DNA of 64,000 nt, taken from Portulaca oleracea. Its lineage: Eukaryota; Streptophyta; Magnoliopsida; Caryophyllales; Portulacaceae. A program made the translations under genes and the position numbers. Where the stretch lies: positions 10,972,785 through 11,036,784 of the forward strand of contig CM055875.1 in NCBI GenBank assembly GCA_029582165.1, given 5' to 3'. Below the pieces are notes generated by a model, which was not told where the DNA came from, searched no databases, and worked only from the letters and a program-made list of their open reading frames with translations. Below, piece by piece: positions 1 through 10,692 of the stretch; within the stretch, counting starts at the first letter, position 1; the number at the start of each line of letters is the position of its first letter.

Positions 1-588
1 ACAATAAACTATTTCAAGGTCCTATAATAACAACATGGAAGGGTATAAAACATGAATTCTTAATCAATAATCAAGAAGGAACTTAAAGAACATGTGAATA
101 AAATATAAAGAACATATAAGCATTTAAACTACCAATCAAGAATCCCAATAACCAATTTCTTTATACAAGATTCAATCAAGAATCATAAATTATTAAACAA
201 GAATCGAACTTTAGTAATTCAATCACCCTAACTTATTTAACAAGATTAAACATAAAACATGATTGAAATAAAAGACTTGTGAATACTTAACTAACGATTC
301 AAGAATTAATCTAGGTAATTAAACTTTAAAATTTCGTGGATACAATAATAGTATTATCTAAAACCCTAAACATGATTCACAAGAAAACAAAGTACATTAA
401 ACAATTGAACATTAATAATTTCACTACAACTATTACAACCCTAATACACCAAATAAAAACATAAAAGTTACATATAATAATTTAGACAAATTACACGTAA
501 ATAGTTCAACACAAGAACAATTAATTACAAATAACAACTTAATAAAATTACACCCTTAATTACCCAAATTACAAGATTTAAAACAAGA

Positions 589-589
<1 letters not shown>

Positions 590-648
<59 letters not shown>

Positions 649-649
649 T
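590..649. repeat. (AAT)n microsatellite in the LTR
   Basis: About 20 uninterrupted AAT units. The equivalent position in the plus-strand LTRs (24850-24885 and 31628-31670) carries (TTA)n, so the repeat is an inherited, expandable part of this LTR family. Confidence 0.95.
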
Positions 650-1209
650 ACAACAAAAGATAAAGAAAAACAAGAAGAAAATTTCAAGAAACAGATTAGG
701 GTTTACGTTAGGGTTTAGGGCACAATTTTTCCGGCGAGTGTGGGCGGCCGGTCGAGGCGGCGTCAGCGGCGCACGGAGGTCGGAGGACGGCGCGGCGTTC
801 AAGGGTGGTGGTTGGTGTCGCGGTGGTTCGGCCGAAGCAACAACAACAATCGTAGCAGCTTCGGACCTCGCGTTCTGGGCAGCAGCAACGACTCCGGCGG
901 GCGGCGACAATCGCATGGTGGTCTTCCAGCGTCTGGGAGTTGACGGTGGTGGTCCCGGCACTCGATACTTGCGGTGTGAGAGGCGGCGTGACGCGAACAA
1001 AGAGAAGGAGACAGAAAGAGAGGGAGAAAGAGAGAGAAGAGGTGGCAGTTGCGGTGGTGCGACTGGGCGGTGTGTCGCGCTTGCCGGCGACACGGCGGAA
1101 CTGCGATGGTGGGGGCGCCGGCTAGGGAGAGAGAGAGAGAGGGGGAGAGGAGAGGCTAAGGTTAGGGTTTGGTTTTGAGAGGAGTTAGGGTTTGAGGGGA
1201 AGAAACTAG

Positions 1210-1217
1210 CTTTTATA
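1210..1217 (-). promoter_or_regulatory. TATA box of the LTR promoter
   Basis: The minus strand reads TATAAAAG just upstream of the GC-rich, CT-rich leader and AAACCCTAA motifs. The same arrangement recurs at 24287 and 31088 in the related LTRs, which supports a conserved U3/R promoter. Confidence 0.6.
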
Positions 1218-2069
1218 TTAACCACTTATAAGGCCCAACTAATAACACACTTAATCCTAATCCAACCCAAAACTAATACAAATAAAATCTGATTTTTCTG
1301 GAAAACAAACTAATAACAATAATAATAGTAATAATAATAATAATACTAATAATAATATTATTAATAGTAATCACATAGCAAATAATATTCACATAATTAT
1401 TCATATAACAAATTTTAATAACCACAATAATATTAATAGTAATACTAATAATAAATAGAGTAAAACTAATAATACTAAAACCCAAGCAATTACCGATATA
1501 CCCTTGTTAGTCCCTCAATGATCCTACGAGCTCAAGTGTTAGCAAAAACACGACAAATAAATAACAATTAACGAAGTCAAACATAATATACTAACGACGT
1601 CACGGCCAACATCTTTGGATTTTTCGGGGTTTTACATCATTACCTCCTTAAAAGAAGTTTCGTCCTCGAAACTTAAACTTAAGCCTAACGGTTCGGTCAC
1701 AATCCTTACGGTTCCGTTCTTTCTAAAACTCGAGGTTTTACAATAAGACTTTGAAACATATGATGTCTGCAATGCATAATTGTACCTTTTACAAGAAAGG
1801 GTAAAGGTGCTAGCAAACACTCATACATATGGATGTATGTAGTCCAATTGAGCACAAGTACAAGGGATGAATTACTTCAAATCTTCAAAGATGAACAAAA
1901 TAACACATGGTGATTCATGTCTATGAGATTCATCTGAAGCTGGAATGTTAAAATAGTCTGAAGATTTCCAAAATAAAGTAGTCTTGGCGAAACAATGAGA
2001 GTACCTAGATAAGATTGAAAGGATGTTAATGGTTAAGCAAAGAGTTTGAACAAATGACTCAAATAAAAC

Positions 2070-4270
2070 ATAACTCTGGCACTATAAGCTTAAGTCATAT
2101 TAATTAGAAATGCATTCAGAAGTTGCATAGTGCAGGATTTCGGAAAACCTAAGCTTTGAAAAGTTCAATGTTTGTAAAGCATGCCTGATGGGTAAGATGA
2201 CTAAAATCACCTCTTATTGGAATTAGTGAACAAGCTAATGACTTATTAGGATGCAAACATGTTTATGTATGTGGGCCTATGAGAACTAGTGCTAGAAGAA
2301 TGATTATTGTACTATTTCATCACTTTCAATGACGATTTTTAGGAGATATGGATATATCTACTTAATACGCCACCAATCCAAATCCCTTGAAATGTTCAAA
2401 GAGTTTCAAAGTGAAGTACAAAACCAACTTGGCAAGAAAATCAAAACCCTTCAATAAGGTTGAGTAGGTGAGTATTTGAGCCATAGTTTCGTTGACCATT
2501 CCAGAGAATGTGGAATTGTTTCATAACTCTCTCCTCTAGGAATACGACATCTCAATGACGTATCTAAGTGGAGGAATCACACCTTATTAAATATGTTGCG
2601 ATCAATGATGGTTGAGTTAACATTTTCAGTTACCTTTTTTTAGGGAGGATACACGCAGTTAACCATAGCTCTAATTACTGAACAAAGATTATCTGAAGCA
2701 CTAGAGAAGACAACATATATGATATGGAGAAGAGAGGTTCCTGAACCGTTTTCTGAAAGAAAGGGATATAACTTCTACAAACTGTTGTAGAGGAAAGTGT
2801 TGTGTTTCAAAATGCTTTCTTCTTAGTGAATATGTTATTCTCTAAAAGAAAGAGTGGGAGAGTTTTGAACTTAATTACCGAAGTTCAACAGACACAAAAC
2901 ACTATTATCATCACCTAAAACTCCGCTACTTGATCCTAGTTCAAGTTTTCCTATTGGTTGGGAAATTAAGAACGAGGTTGAGGTAGTAGAAGTTCCTCAA
3001 AATGTTAAGGAGGAGGTGCCATGAACATTACTCCAAGCAAGGTCAGGTAAATAACTCCGTCAGCCACAAAGATATCGATCTTCTACGGATGAGCGTGAGA
3101 TGTTACTTTTAGAAAGTAATGACTCTACCTACATCAAAGATGCTTTAGCAAGTCAAGATTCCATTAGATCTAAGATGGACTCCATGTATGCAACCAAGTT
3201 TAGAACTCGGTCGACTTGCCTGAAGGTGTGAGCCACCAGGAATAAGAGGATTTTTAGGCAAAACATGGGTTCATTAAGATATACATCAAGATCGACTTCA
3301 AAAATTAGATTTGGAAGGAAGATGTGTACTTGACACAACTAAATGGTTTTGGTTGGAATACTTTTAAACTTCAGGAGACCATCTGTGGTCTTAAGGAAGC
3401 TTTTAGGAGTTGGAATCATTGATCTTTTTTACCAGGATATCAAAAGGTTTGATATACTGATAGGTGCTAAAATAATATTGTGTTTGCAAGAAGTTTAGTG
3501 GGAGCAATGCATTTCTAACATTGTACGTGATTGACATACTGCCTACTGAGAGGAAGATTCCCATGTTGCGTCTACTAAGGTTGACTTGGGAATAATTTTC
3601 AAAGTGAAGGATTGGTGGGGCTAAGAGTTCTCTTGGAGACAAGATCTATAATATGAAAGATTAAAAGATTTTGATTGTTTGAATCAAAGTTGACTAGGTG
3701 TTGAATAATTCAACCCACTTTGAGAATGGATTAATGGCATATCCTTAGGGAATCTAATTGTCTCAAAACAATCAGGAGACCTAAAAAGGATGAGACATAT
3801 AACTCATGCTTTGGGCGTGAGATTAATGTATGCCACGAGATGTTCAAAGTCCGACATAACATACACATTGTGTATGTGTATAAGCAAAACTAAGGATGTG
3901 TCTTAAGTCTAGAGTGGTTGATAGAAGCTAAAGTGTGAAGAGATGCATTGATGCTATACTTATGTCAAAGAAATATGATTATCTGAAATGTCAGAGAAAA
4001 TTATACCATTTGTTTGAGTGGTATTGAGGTGAGCTGGAAGAAGTTCCTAACATGACATGCGTTCATTTCTACAAATAAGACAAACATGACACGACTTTAG
4101 AAGTTGTGATAAAAACTGTTAGGATTGTGAAGTTCGTCTTAGAACTGGGTGATGTTTCTAACCTTGCGAGAGGAATGGAGCGTTGTCGATAGGAGCCATC
4201 CCTCAAGCAATGGAACTGAAGCTCACTACAAATCCAAACATGAGTTCCAGAAATATCTTCCTGCATGAAA
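2070..4270 (+). pseudogene. Copia pol remnant (integrase, RT, RNase H)
   Basis: Stops and frameshifts interrupt it throughout, but short stretches are diagnostic. The pre-integrase region with LWHYKLSH-like residues is at about 2080. CLMGKM and VCGPMRTSA, of the integrase core, are at 2180-2300. RRYGYIYL and EMFKEFQSEVQNQLGKKIKTL-like residues follow at 2340-2455. RT parts include KMDSMY at about 3175, CGLKEA at about 3390 and a decayed YVDD region at about 3500-3540. RNase H parts include GVRLMYA-like residues at about 3820 and a SWKSS-like segment near 4030. In an intact element these would form one polyprotein that copies and integrates the retrotransposon. No usable reading frame remains. 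Confidence 0.75.
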
Positions 4271-5426
4271 GGTCATTAGTGAGATGATAAATGTGTGAGG
4301 TTCATTGCAAGTATTGTGTACTAAACCCCTGTTGTAGTTATAGCATGATGGTCATGCATTGGCAATAGGTATTGGACACATTCCGGAATATTAACAGTCA
4401 AGTTTACGTGAATTGTTCATGAATTATGACCTTGTTGATTCATGATTAAGAATAAGATTTCAAAGTTACATTACTTGTGGTTTAGAATTATGTAAATGTC
4501 CAAAAAGGTTAGCGAATTAAAAATGAGAAATTGGATGAGGTCTGATTTCTAAAACCCCATTGAGTGAACTTAATGACGCTAGTCTTGGTCGACAATCGAC
4601 CTGGTTCCTAATTGTATTATCACGTAGGGACAGTGATAATGTCAACACAATTAGCATATAGGATTGAGGTGATGATCAAGTTTCATGATCATGGTGATGT
4701 AATGACATCATAAATCAATCACATGGGTATTGTTGAACAACTACCGACTGACCCGCAGTGGGAGGTCTTTAAGTTGAGAATGTCATAAAAGGTCTCATTA
4801 CACAAAATTCCCAAATCCTAGTTCAATACATAGACTACATGGTCTGCTGAAACTTTGTAGCGCGTCAAACGTTTTTCATAATAGTAGGCTATAAAGGCGG
4901 TGTCTGTGTTACAGTTGGATCATGTGAGAATATGTATTTGAACAAGATGACATTATCCTCCCTATTAGGGACAATTGTCTCGTTGGCCACTCGGTGAGAT
5001 TGGACTGAAAATGCTTGGCCGAGCTCAGATGAATCAATAGTTGATCATCAACTTTTTAGAGTCTAAACTTGGAGATCGAGGAACGTTCGGGCCTCACATA
5101 AGGATGACTTCAGCTTACCTTATCCGAACTTGAGACAGTAACAGACAAGGGAATTCAAGGAACCAAACATTTGCGGGACAAGTAGGAGATTGTTGGGAAT
5201 GTCCCAACAATGTTCGATATACATGGAGTTTAAACCAAAAATAATATAGTAAGTATATGTCTTGCTAGAGACCTCTATAATTGGTAATCGAATATGTTTA
5301 ATTACAACTATATTATTTGGTCCTACTGGGTCACACAAGTCAGTGCCCTGGAACAATGTATGTAACCTAAATAATATCGTATTATGTTTAGGGATGTTGG
5401 GAGTTGATTTCTATAAGGAATCGGCC

Positions 5427-5555
5427 CAACACGGACCAAATTGGACACACCACAGACCGTGGTGGTCTGCCACGGACCGTGGTGATTATAGGCTGACTTA
5501 ATGGACATTCTAAAGGCCAACACGGATCGTGTTGGATCAACACGGATCGTGTTGA
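5427..5555. repeat. Array of near-palindromes in copia LTR U3
   Basis: Five copies of a 14-17 bp unit (one only a half) are seen. Examples are CCACGGACCGTGG (about 5470) and two identical CAACACGGATCGTGTTG units at 5518 and 5539. Each full unit pairs CACG with CGTG across three bases. The array lies upstream of the LTR TATA box. The sister LTR has about six diverged units at 46677-46815. Confidence 0.85.
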
Positions 5556-5626
5556 GCCTAAGAATGTGTCGTTGCGTAGGTCGGCCATTAGGGTTTTAAT
5601 TGCCTCTCCCCAAGTTATCTAAACAC

Positions 5627-5634
5627 TATAAAAG
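5627..5634 (+). promoter_or_regulatory. TATA box of the copia LTR
   Basis: TATAAAAG sits mid-LTR, with GGGAG after it and a CT/GA-rich leader downstream. It lies about 75 bp after the last palindrome of the array, as expected for a U3 core promoter. Confidence 0.6.
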
Positions 5635-6049
5635 GGAGTATCTCTGAGAGATTTAGAATCACCAACTGTCTGAGACTTTTAGAGAGATACCAGGGTGATT
5701 TCCTGAGTTCGTCTCTTTCTTAGTTTACAGTTCTTATTCTTGAAACAACCTCTTATACCGAAATACATACATCTTAGATAGAGATCTGTCTCGATTGGGT
5801 CGATCTAGCAATCGAGTTCCCGGAGTGCTGCGTGGACTTTCAGTAGAGGATTTCTACATCGGAATCTCAGATTTCTACATTGGAATCTCAAAGGTCAACC
5901 TCTGCATCAGTCGGATCAGCGATCTGGTATAGTTACTGAAACCTCTGCAATTGTTTCTTTCATGGTTGATTAATTGTTTTATAATCGTTATGAATATTCC
6001 GCTAATTAATCTGTATCTGTTTAGGAAATAGATAACCTAAAACCTAACA

Positions 6050-6251
6050 CAATATTCTACCACGCTTTACCACACTCCACCACAAATATTTTCTTACTTT
6101 TCTCTTCTCACTTTTTACATTTTCTCTCCTCACCTACGCCACCTACCATAACTCACCACAACCCATTACATTTCACCATACTTTTTCAAATTCTACCGCA
6201 CCGCACCGCACCATTACCACATCACACCGTACCGTATAAAAGAACGGAGCC
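6050..6251. mobile_element. Half of a Tourist-like MITE
   Basis: It is rich in ACCAC/CCGCACC motifs and ends AAAAGAACGGAGCC followed by TAA, the reverse complement of the GGC-CCGTTCTTTT end seen at 7309. The left end is absent because the copia LTR abuts at 6049. The bases between it and 6783 hold nothing recognisable. Confidence 0.5.
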
Positions 6252-6782
6252 TAAGTTTTTTCCCTTTCATTTTCCTCATTAATTTTTTACCATCCCTGAA
6301 TTTACAAGAATCTACTGTGTTTCTCGTTTTTTCGGTGATAGCTAAATGAAAGACGTGGTTTGATAATTCTAGCTTGAATTATACCTTGCTTTTGCCGTAC
6401 CCTTTGAAAATTGAAATTCCCTTTTTACACTCGTTATTTAGAACAATAACTGTTGCATATGGCTCTGGATCTAAAAATGTTGAAATTAAGTCAATTTCAT
6501 TTATGTGAAAATAATATTAGTAATAATATCATTTCATTGAAAATGGCCTTTACAATTCAACGGATAGGTGAATTTTTTTAAAACTACGGTAGTTGAAAAA
6601 TTCCGTATCATTATTAATTTATATAAATAATATAATCCGTTAAAAAGAATTATATATCTCATTAAATATAACTAGCTATCGCAGCATGTTATTTTTATCA
6701 ATATATATTGATTTTGATTTAGTAAGATAGAATAAGGTATTTTTTCTTTTTAACTACAATAGTTGGAAAAAAAAATCAAAAA
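6252..6782. other. AT-rich non-coding, nothing recognised
   Basis: AT-rich sequence with short poly-T and poly-A runs. No open frame with recognisable similarity and no paired ends were seen. Confidence 0.6.
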
Positions 6783-7276
6783 AATTGGATTTTAATAATC
6801 CCTACTTTTGTAAATTGGATGACAATAATCCCTACTTTCAATTTGTATTTTGGTTGTTCAAAAAAAAATTGTATTGTAATGGGACATATATCATAGATTT
6901 TGTGTTGCATTTAATTCAAAACTTTGTATAACACTTTACCACGATTTTTAATGAATTAACAGCATTTCTCCCAATTTTTCTCAATTTTTTTTTCAATTTT
7001 TTTTGATTAATTTTATTCTTTTTGAAAATCATAATAATTGCTCAGAATCTCAAAACAATAATTTAAAAAAATGTTTAAGCAACTACACTTCATTACCTAT
7101 CTAGGGCAGAAACGAAAAAAACAAAAACAATATGGGGTACGCATGAAAAAAAAAAAGAATGTGGTGATAGATTTGGTACCACTACAATACAATTTTTTTT
7201 GACTACCAGAATACAAATTGAAAATAGGGATTATTGCCATCCAATTTGCAAAAGTAGTGATTATTAGAGTCCAATT
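6783..7276. mobile_element. Foldback/MITE element with about 100-bp inverted repeats
   Basis: The left arm (6783-6885) and right arm (7180-7276) are imperfect reverse complements. Both carry AATTGGA, TAATAATC[CA]CTACTTTTG, AAATTGGATG, CAATAATCCCTA and CAATTTGTATT in mirrored order. The roughly 295-bp middle is AT-rich and non-coding. Superfamily is unclear because no clean target duplication was found. Confidence 0.75.
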
Positions 7277-7308
7277 TCCCTATATTAGAATCTCCGTAGA
7301 AATATTAA

Positions 7309-7466
7309 GGCACCGTTCTTTTGTGCGTTTAATTTGCGGTGTGGTAAATTACGTTGCGGTAGATTGCGATAAGTTGCGGTGGAAATAGTAAAAAGGTAAT
7401 GATAATTTGTGGTAGGTTGTGGTAATTTGCGTTGCGGTTAGTTGCGTTAACGCACAAAACGGTGCC
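7309..7466. mobile_element. Tourist-like MITE (PIF/Harbinger type), 158 bp
   Basis: It begins GGCACCGTTCTTTTGTGCG and ends CGCACAAAACGGTGCC, which are matching inverted ends. It is flanked on both sides by TAA (7306-7308 and 7467-7469), the 3-bp duplication typical of Tourist elements. The interior is GCGGT/TTGCGG-rich and non-coding. Related ends occur at 6251, 8643 and possibly 45567. Confidence 0.8.
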
Positions 7467-8440
7467 TAAATTTTATAAAAAAAATATATGTCAACAATTA
7501 CCTCCAACAATCACTTTGATCAATGTGCACACATTAATTTCAATGTTTTAAAGATAGAATCAATGATAGTTATACTTTTTAAGTACGATAAGTATGATAT
7601 TTTCGCAATAAATTTTTAAGTATGAAAAGTATGATATTTTTACCATAAAATAATATGATGTCAGGTCCTCACCGAAGTTTAAAAATGATATAGACCTTGT
7701 TCTTTGTTGAGGATATTTTCAGGTTTGGATTGATAAGCTAAAATAAGTTAATATTTTTTTTTGGGAAATTGTATTTTTAGAATCGATGGTTTTTTGAAAA
7801 ATTGTGTTAGGTTTAGATAATTTTGGATAAATTATGATAAATTGGGAGAGTTATATCCAACCTAACTAAAGAACATGGTCATATTCTTCTAAACTCAAAA
7901 ATTGTAAAAATTAATATGGAAAGCAAAATGAAAAACATATTAACGCAAGATGGTGATCGATCCATACCGAAAATAGTAGAGCGAAAAATAATTATCGAAC
8001 ACCACATGCCAGTAAATACAGAAATGACCTAGATTTCTGAATTACCGGGCATGGGTAATATGTAGATAAGAAATAAAATGGAAGACGTATATAAGAAGCA
8101 AAGTATTCATGATTACTTGACAAACAATCCAAACATTAACTACTACATAAGCGTATAAATGAAATTAAAAAAAATAAAAAGAGGAATCAGTGTCTGATCT
8201 AACCAAATATTGCCATCAACACTGACAAGTGTTTTGAGACTTCCCATGTTTTTTTTCCCAGGCAAAAAAAAGAAAAAAAAAAGACTTGCAACTTACGCTA
8301 CAAGTCCGAAAGAAGATGCGCGCTCTGAAATTAGTTTAGTTATATATGGGTATTGTGTAGTGTAATTTATTTGTGTGTTATAAAAGTTTAACGCCAAATA
8401 TTTATGCAGTCAGTCGGGGTAGCTCAATCCTCAATCTCAT
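7467..8440. other. Intergenic, 3' flank of the bHLH gene
   Basis: AT-rich sequence with poly-A runs. It contains the 3' UTR and polyadenylation region of the minus-strand bHLH gene near 8250-8440. No other gene was recognised. Confidence 0.6.
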
Positions 8441-10534
8441 CTACATGTTTTTCCTCATCAAATCAAGATCAATGTGATCTGGAAATATCCCGTTGTATGC
8501 CAGAGGAGCGTACTTCCATAATTCGTCAGAACTCAGTAGCTGCCAATTGCCAAATAAATAAATTCAAACATTAGACTATATATATTACCCAAATAGTAAA
8601 CTTCAAGCCAATACTTGTAACATTTGGCAAATGAAATAGCTTGGCCCCGTTCTTTTATACAGCTGGCTGCAGTGCGATATTGAAAAAATGTGATAAATTG
8701 TGGAAAGTTTTAACTTTTAATAAAAAAAATAAATTCAATTAGAAAAATTAGATTGTGATGAATTGTGGTAGAATATGAAAAGTTGCGGTACACCGAGCCT
8801 CCCATCCGTATTAATAAGAACGGGTTGGAATACATAATTTGGTTGATATAATATTAAAAGGGTGATTATATGTGTCTTGTCTCAAGACACTACTTAAGTG
8901 TCTTCCTTTTTACAAAACTAATACGTATTATCATTTTTAACCTCAAATTTTTTGACAGATACTATTAATTATCAATTATAAGAAGCTTGGAACGTGTTGG
9001 CTACGCCAACAATTAAAATTGACACCCTAACGAATAAGCTCCGTCCGTTGGACATATTTTAGACTTTTTCTGTAAATTTTTAAAAATATATATAAAAGTG
9101 TGATTTTATACCATTTATATATATTATATTCATGTAATTTTTTTTCAATTTAATTTACAAATATATAGGTTTTGTAACATGAGAAGACAATTAATAAATG
9201 TGTTCCCCAAGATATTTATCATTTCACATATTAAAATTAGAGAGCTTTCATCTGACGTCAGTCATATGATATTCATGTCTTTTACAGGTATATAAAAGAC
9301 ACCTAGATTTAATTTTAAAGGTTAAATTTTAATTTTCATGTCGACCTTAAATATGTAGCTAATACGTGCATCGATGTTTGAATATTTAATGCATGTTGGT
9401 GTGCGTGGTTATTTTACCTTGATCTGAAGCTGTAAAAATTTAACGTAATGGACAGCTTCTTCAAGCATTGTGCTAATGTCAACTTTGGTTCCATTAGGCA
9501 CCAGGTTCTGCAAGGTCCTCAATCTCTCATTTATTCTCTCTCTCCTTTTCTGCAAGACATGATTAATCCCAAAGAGTAAATCACCAGACAGCTCAAACTG
9601 GTAAACAAATCAAAACATTACATACGTACCCTTGCATAAAGACTCTGAGGATCAGTTGCTGAGCCCCTGCTAGCTCTAGTTTTCCCATGGGAGTTGGAAG
9701 TTAAACTAGTGTTTGGAGTAACCATTTCAGGAGACCCATTGGAGTCTTCTTCGGAACATGAGCTAATCTCATTATGATCCCTTTCTGGATTAGTCCTACA
9801 GCTCTTCTTTGATCTTACATTCCTTTTTCCTTTCTGCACCCGGATCGATCAATATATGGAATTAATTGTAGGTGTTAGTCTGTCATGAGACATGAACATG
9901 GGAAACAAAATGCAACAACAAACTAAATTAAAGCATGCATGATATATCTTACTTGGGACATCCATGATCTTTTTTTGGTATCAGATGAGTCGTCGTTGGT
10001 GCTCTTGTCTTGGGAGACATTAATATCATCAAGAGGAGCAGGAGTAGTCTCAAATTGGGGGATGTGATCATGTGCACATTTGAGCTGCAAATTGGTGCTC
10101 AGAAACTCATTTTGGGAGTGGTGATGATGTTCCCCCATTGAGTTTTCGAGAAATACAGGAAGAAAGGCTTTGCGATCGGAGAGGACAGGAAAGCCAAGAG
10201 TACTACTACTACTACTACTACTACTACTTGGCAATGTGGGCGCTGCCATTAACTGTTGGGAATAGTTATTTTGATCATGATCATAAGTATGATCACTCCC
10301 ATGGGAGAAGTTAGAGTTTAGGTTAGAATCTTCGGAAGAATAAAAGGAGACATTGTCATTAATTTGGGGAGCCCAGCATGTAAGATACAACCCATCTACT
10401 TGGGTAGTGTTACTCACTGAATTACTGTAATTAATGGGAAACATATGGGCAAGAAATTCTGCTTCCTCATTCACAGAAACTCCATTGAAACAACTCCATT
10501 CTCCTCCCTCAACCATCGTCCCACCACATTCCAT
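8441..10534 (-). CDS. bHLH transcription factor, RHD6-LIKE (RSL) type
   Basis: Four exons on the minus strand join in frame: 10534-9953, 9833-9630, 9549-9418 and 8539-8441, encoding 338 aa, with GT-AG introns throughout. The N-terminal 194 residues are Ser/Asn/His-rich, with a run of nine Ser encoded by an AGT repeat. A basic Lys/Arg stretch (about 195-215) precedes the bHLH, which runs from about [20 protein letters not shown] (250-275) through [20 protein letters not shown] (about 285-305). The conserved C-terminus has [17 protein letters not shown]. The H/K-E-R basic residues (here A-R-x-R-R-E-R-I) and the LQNLVPNG linker match group VIIIc bHLH proteins, which promote root-hair and other tip-growing cell differentiation by binding E-boxes as dimers. 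The exact paralogue is not assigned. No disabling change is visible, so it is probably a working host gene. The start is the first ATG after an upstream TATA box. Confidence 0.93.
8643..8826. mobile_element. Probable Tourist-like MITE in bHLH intron 3
   Basis: It begins GGCCCCGTTCTTTTATAC and its right end reads GTATTAATAAGAACGGG, so the ends are imperfect inverted repeats. The interior has the TTGTGG/TTGCGG motifs seen in the 7309 element. It lies inside the 878-bp third intron (8540-9417). The target duplication is not clear. Confidence 0.5.
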
Positions 10535-10683
10535 TGATTCAGTTTTCTTTAGGATATATATGATTCTCTCTTATTGTTTTGTGTTTTGATTATTGTGGAG
10601 ATATATATTCAGCTACCTGCTAGAAGAAGCTCGATTCTCTCTGCTCGATCGCTTCTTGAACAATCATATGGAGCTAGCTACAA

Positions 10684-10692
10684 CATTTATAG
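10684..10692 (-). promoter_or_regulatory. TATA box of the bHLH gene
   Basis: CTATAAATG on the minus strand lies about 150 bp upstream of the start codon, leaving a 5' UTR of roughly 120 nt that is CT/GA-rich. It is the best core promoter candidate in the upstream 250 bp. Confidence 0.6.

Larger units (their letters stand above)
1..1742 (-). mobile_element. Tekay/Del-like LTR (solo or 3' LTR), cut by window start
   Basis: Read on the minus strand this matches the LTRs at 23879-25503 and 30683-34203. The usual LTR start (TGTAAAACCCCGAAAAAT) lies at 1636. Similarity then continues 106 bp further, through a duplicated polypurine-tract region, to a second TGTAAAACC start at 1742, where it stops abruptly against unrelated copia DNA. 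A GC-rich block (about 735-1140) sits between AT-rich segments, as in the other copies. No pol sequence follows at 1743, so a solo LTR is the simplest reading. The five bases after the end (ATAAG, 1743-1747) are the candidate target duplication; the other end is outside the window. Open frames inside the GC-rich block are low-complexity and not believed coding. Confidence 0.8.
1743..6049 (+). mobile_element. Degenerate Ty1/copia retrotransposon, 5' truncated
   Basis: Scattered remnants of copia integrase, reverse transcriptase and RNase H appear in the expected order, followed by a polypurine tract (AAGTAGGAGAT, 5179-5189) and a 3' LTR. No 5' LTR or gag is visible; the left side is replaced by the Tekay-like LTR. 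A second member of the same family lies at 46376-47340: their LTRs and the 240 bp before them align well. All three frames are full of stops, so this is an old copy. Confidence 0.8.
5191..6049 (+). repeat. 3' LTR of the degenerate copia element
   Basis: It starts TGTTGGGAATG directly after the polypurine tract and ends CCTAACA, giving the TG...CA ends expected of a copia LTR (859 bp). It contains a TATA box at 5627 and a cluster of CACG-N3-CGTG palindromes at 5427-5555. The related LTR at 46376-47090 is 715 bp long. Confidence 0.8.

Noticed and set aside
578..1225. A 215-codon frame and three plus-strand frames in the GC-rich part of the first LTR
   Set aside because: They lie in low-complexity LTR leader DNA; equivalent frames in other copies do not encode the same protein.
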